In this document: one piece after another, positions 63,068-64,000 of the stretch
How the letters are laid out: each line of letters starts with the position of its first letter
How positions within the stretch are numbered: the stretch's first letter is position 1
Assembly (NCBI RefSeq): GCF_900119845.1
Contig: NZ_FPKU01000001.1
Span: forward strand, 591,528-655,527
DNA length: 64,000 nucleotides
Reading direction: 5' to 3'
From: Devosia enhydra
Lineage (GTDB): Bacteria > Pseudomonadota > Alphaproteobacteria > Rhizobiales > Devosiaceae
Notes under the pieces: generated by a model
Databases searched by the model: none
What the model was told of the DNA's origin: nothing
What the model saw: the letters and a program-made list of their open reading frames with translations, nothing else
Made by a program: the position numbers and the translations under genes

Positions 63068-64000
63068 CACACGGCTCTCCTGAGGCTGTCGTATCGGGCA
63101 CAATCGGCGGCGGGCTCATGGCGCAGGCGCAGCGCATCGGGCGTCATGATGGTGATCGCGGCTGCCGGCTCCCGGCGCCGGGCCAGGATGTTGAGAATGA
63201 CGTCGGCGGAATGCACGCCCTGCTTCAATGCCTCGGCGCAGGCGGCTTCGACCGCCGGCAAGCCGTCGCTCAGCACCGCGGTCAGGATATCGACCATCTG
63301 CCGGTCACCATCCTGCGCCGCCGCCAACTTCCGACGCACCCGGTCGAGTGCAGCTGGAAGGATCCAGTCCTTGAAGGGCGCGCCATTGCGCAGGGCGCCC
63401 GGCTTGCGGGCCAGCACCGGAACATAGTGCCAGGGATCGAAGGTCGTCTGATCGCGGCCGTAGGACCGGGCGTGCTCCCCGACGATGCGACCGTCCTGAC
63501 GCAGCTCGATCCGATCGGCATAGGCGCGGATCTCGACGGGCCGGCCGATCGCGCTGGCTGCGACCGAGTACTTGTTGTTGTCGAAGCGGACCAGGCAGGT
63601 CTTCGACACAGCTGCCGGCAACGCATGGAAGCCGTCGAAGCGCCCGACATAGGGAACGAGACTCGGCCGCTCGGCTTCGAAGGCCTCCCAGATCGTCACG
63701 TCGCGTCGCTCGGGATGGCGATGCGCCTTGGCATAGCTGATCGCCTGATCCATCCGCCAGGCGTTCAGCTCGTCATAGTTCTTGACCCTGAGCCTGGGCG
63801 CGAAGAAGCGCTCGCGCACGAGGCCGACCTGGTTCTCGACCTGACCCTTCTCCCAGCCAGAGGCCGGCGTGCAGGCGACGGGGTCGACCAGGTAATGGCT
63901 GCACATCTGCAGGAAGCGCCGGTTATAGGCCCGCTCCTTGCCGACGAAGATGGTCTCCACCGCCGTCTTCATGTTGTCGTAGATGCCGCGCGTGCAGGCG
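63067..64000 (-). CDS. istA: IS21 transposase IstA, N-terminal part outside window
   Basis: 311 codons visible, open at the right edge. End of the rve integrase core is seen ([32 protein letters not shown] with the catalytic glutamate), followed by the IstA C-terminal domain ([35 protein letters not shown]). Intact as far as visible. Confidence 0.94.
   Translation of the reverse strand, partial: ACTRGIYDNMKTAVETIFVGKERAYNRRFLQMCSHYLVDPVACTPASGWEKGQVENQVGLVRERFFAPRLRVKNYDELNAWRMDQAISYAKAHRHPERRDVTIWEAFEAERPSLVPYVGRFDGFHALPAAVSKTCLVRFDNNKYSVAASAIGRPVEIRAYADRIELRQDGRIVGEHARSYGRDQTTFDPWHYVPVLARKPGALRNGAPFKDWILPAALDRVRRKLAAAQDGDRQMVDILTAVLSDGLPAVEAACAEALKQGVHSADVILNILARRREPAAAITIMTPDALRLRHEPAADCARYDSLRRAV

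Larger units (their letters stand above)
62198..64000 (-). mobile_element. IS21-family insertion sequence, left part of it in window
   Basis: The terminus reads TGTCAAACGGCGCGCAATAT inward from 62198, with the TGT end and multiple internal repeats (GATCGGCGTCCAAT) typical of the family. istA and istB are both on the minus strand. The element continues past 64000, so the other end and the target duplication cannot be seen. It is inserted in the trbJ signal-peptide region. Confidence 0.9.

Overview
The window is high-GC DNA from an alphaproteobacterium. The guaB-MAPEG-RsmB-TspO-guaA neighbourhood and the trb/AlpA/DUF2274 integrative element suggest a member of Hyphomicrobiales; a Devosia-like host is only a guess. 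Three blocks are visible: a T7-like podovirus prophage (1 to about 43.83 kb, running off the left edge), a stretch of chromosomal genes (44.07-54.66 kb), and the start of an integrative conjugative element (54.7-64 kb, running off the right edge) interrupted by an IS21-family insertion sequence.

Prophage. Almost every gene is on the minus strand, so T7 order reads from right to left: a T7-type RNA polymerase split into two ORFs, an M15 endolysin, SSB, a RusA-type resolvase, HTH_39 protein, primase-helicase, GIY-YIG protein, DNA polymerase A, 5'-3' exonuclease, deoxyribonucleotidase, DUF5664 protein, several small proteins, portal, scaffold, major capsid, tail tubes A and B, three internal virion proteins, tail fibre, lysis genes (holin-like, Rz/Rz1) and terminase. 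Then comes about 1.1 kb of repeat-rich non-coding DNA, read here as the joined phage genome ends. After it lie early accessory genes (cysteine-rich protein, papain-like protein, Dcm-like methylase), an XRE repressor with a palindromic operator, and a tyrosine integrase. The right boundary is the 3' part of a tRNA-Lys-like gene cut in its anticodon loop; the other boundary lies beyond position 1. This permutation (attachment site between integrase and RNA polymerase) is what a circularised T7-like genome gives when it integrates between those genes. Repeated minus-strand motifs look like regulatory signals: GTGACMCT followed by a hairpin (4 copies, one before the capsid gene), GCRYAACTC (5 copies plus the repressor palindrome), and GGACCCT (4 copies). 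Several phage genes appear to start at CTG.

A plus-strand cargo block (TerB-like protein and a Ca2+/Na+ antiporter, with a broken tRNA-like sequence beside it) sits between the capsid and scaffold genes, against phage transcription.

Chromosome. Ppx/GppA phosphatase and rlmE, an MFS exporter, guaB, a MAPEG protein, an RsmB-type methyltransferase, TspO, two tandem membrane proteins with C-terminal cyclic-nucleotide-binding-like domains (Popeye-like layout), and guaA.

Integrative element. A P4-type integrase directly follows guaA, with an array of TGACGGTA sites between them. AlpA-like, DUF2274 and trbI, trbG, trbF, trbL, trbK-alt and trbJ (minus strand) follow. trbJ is cut in its signal peptide by the IS21 element and also carries a one-base frameshift, so the transfer system is probably defective.
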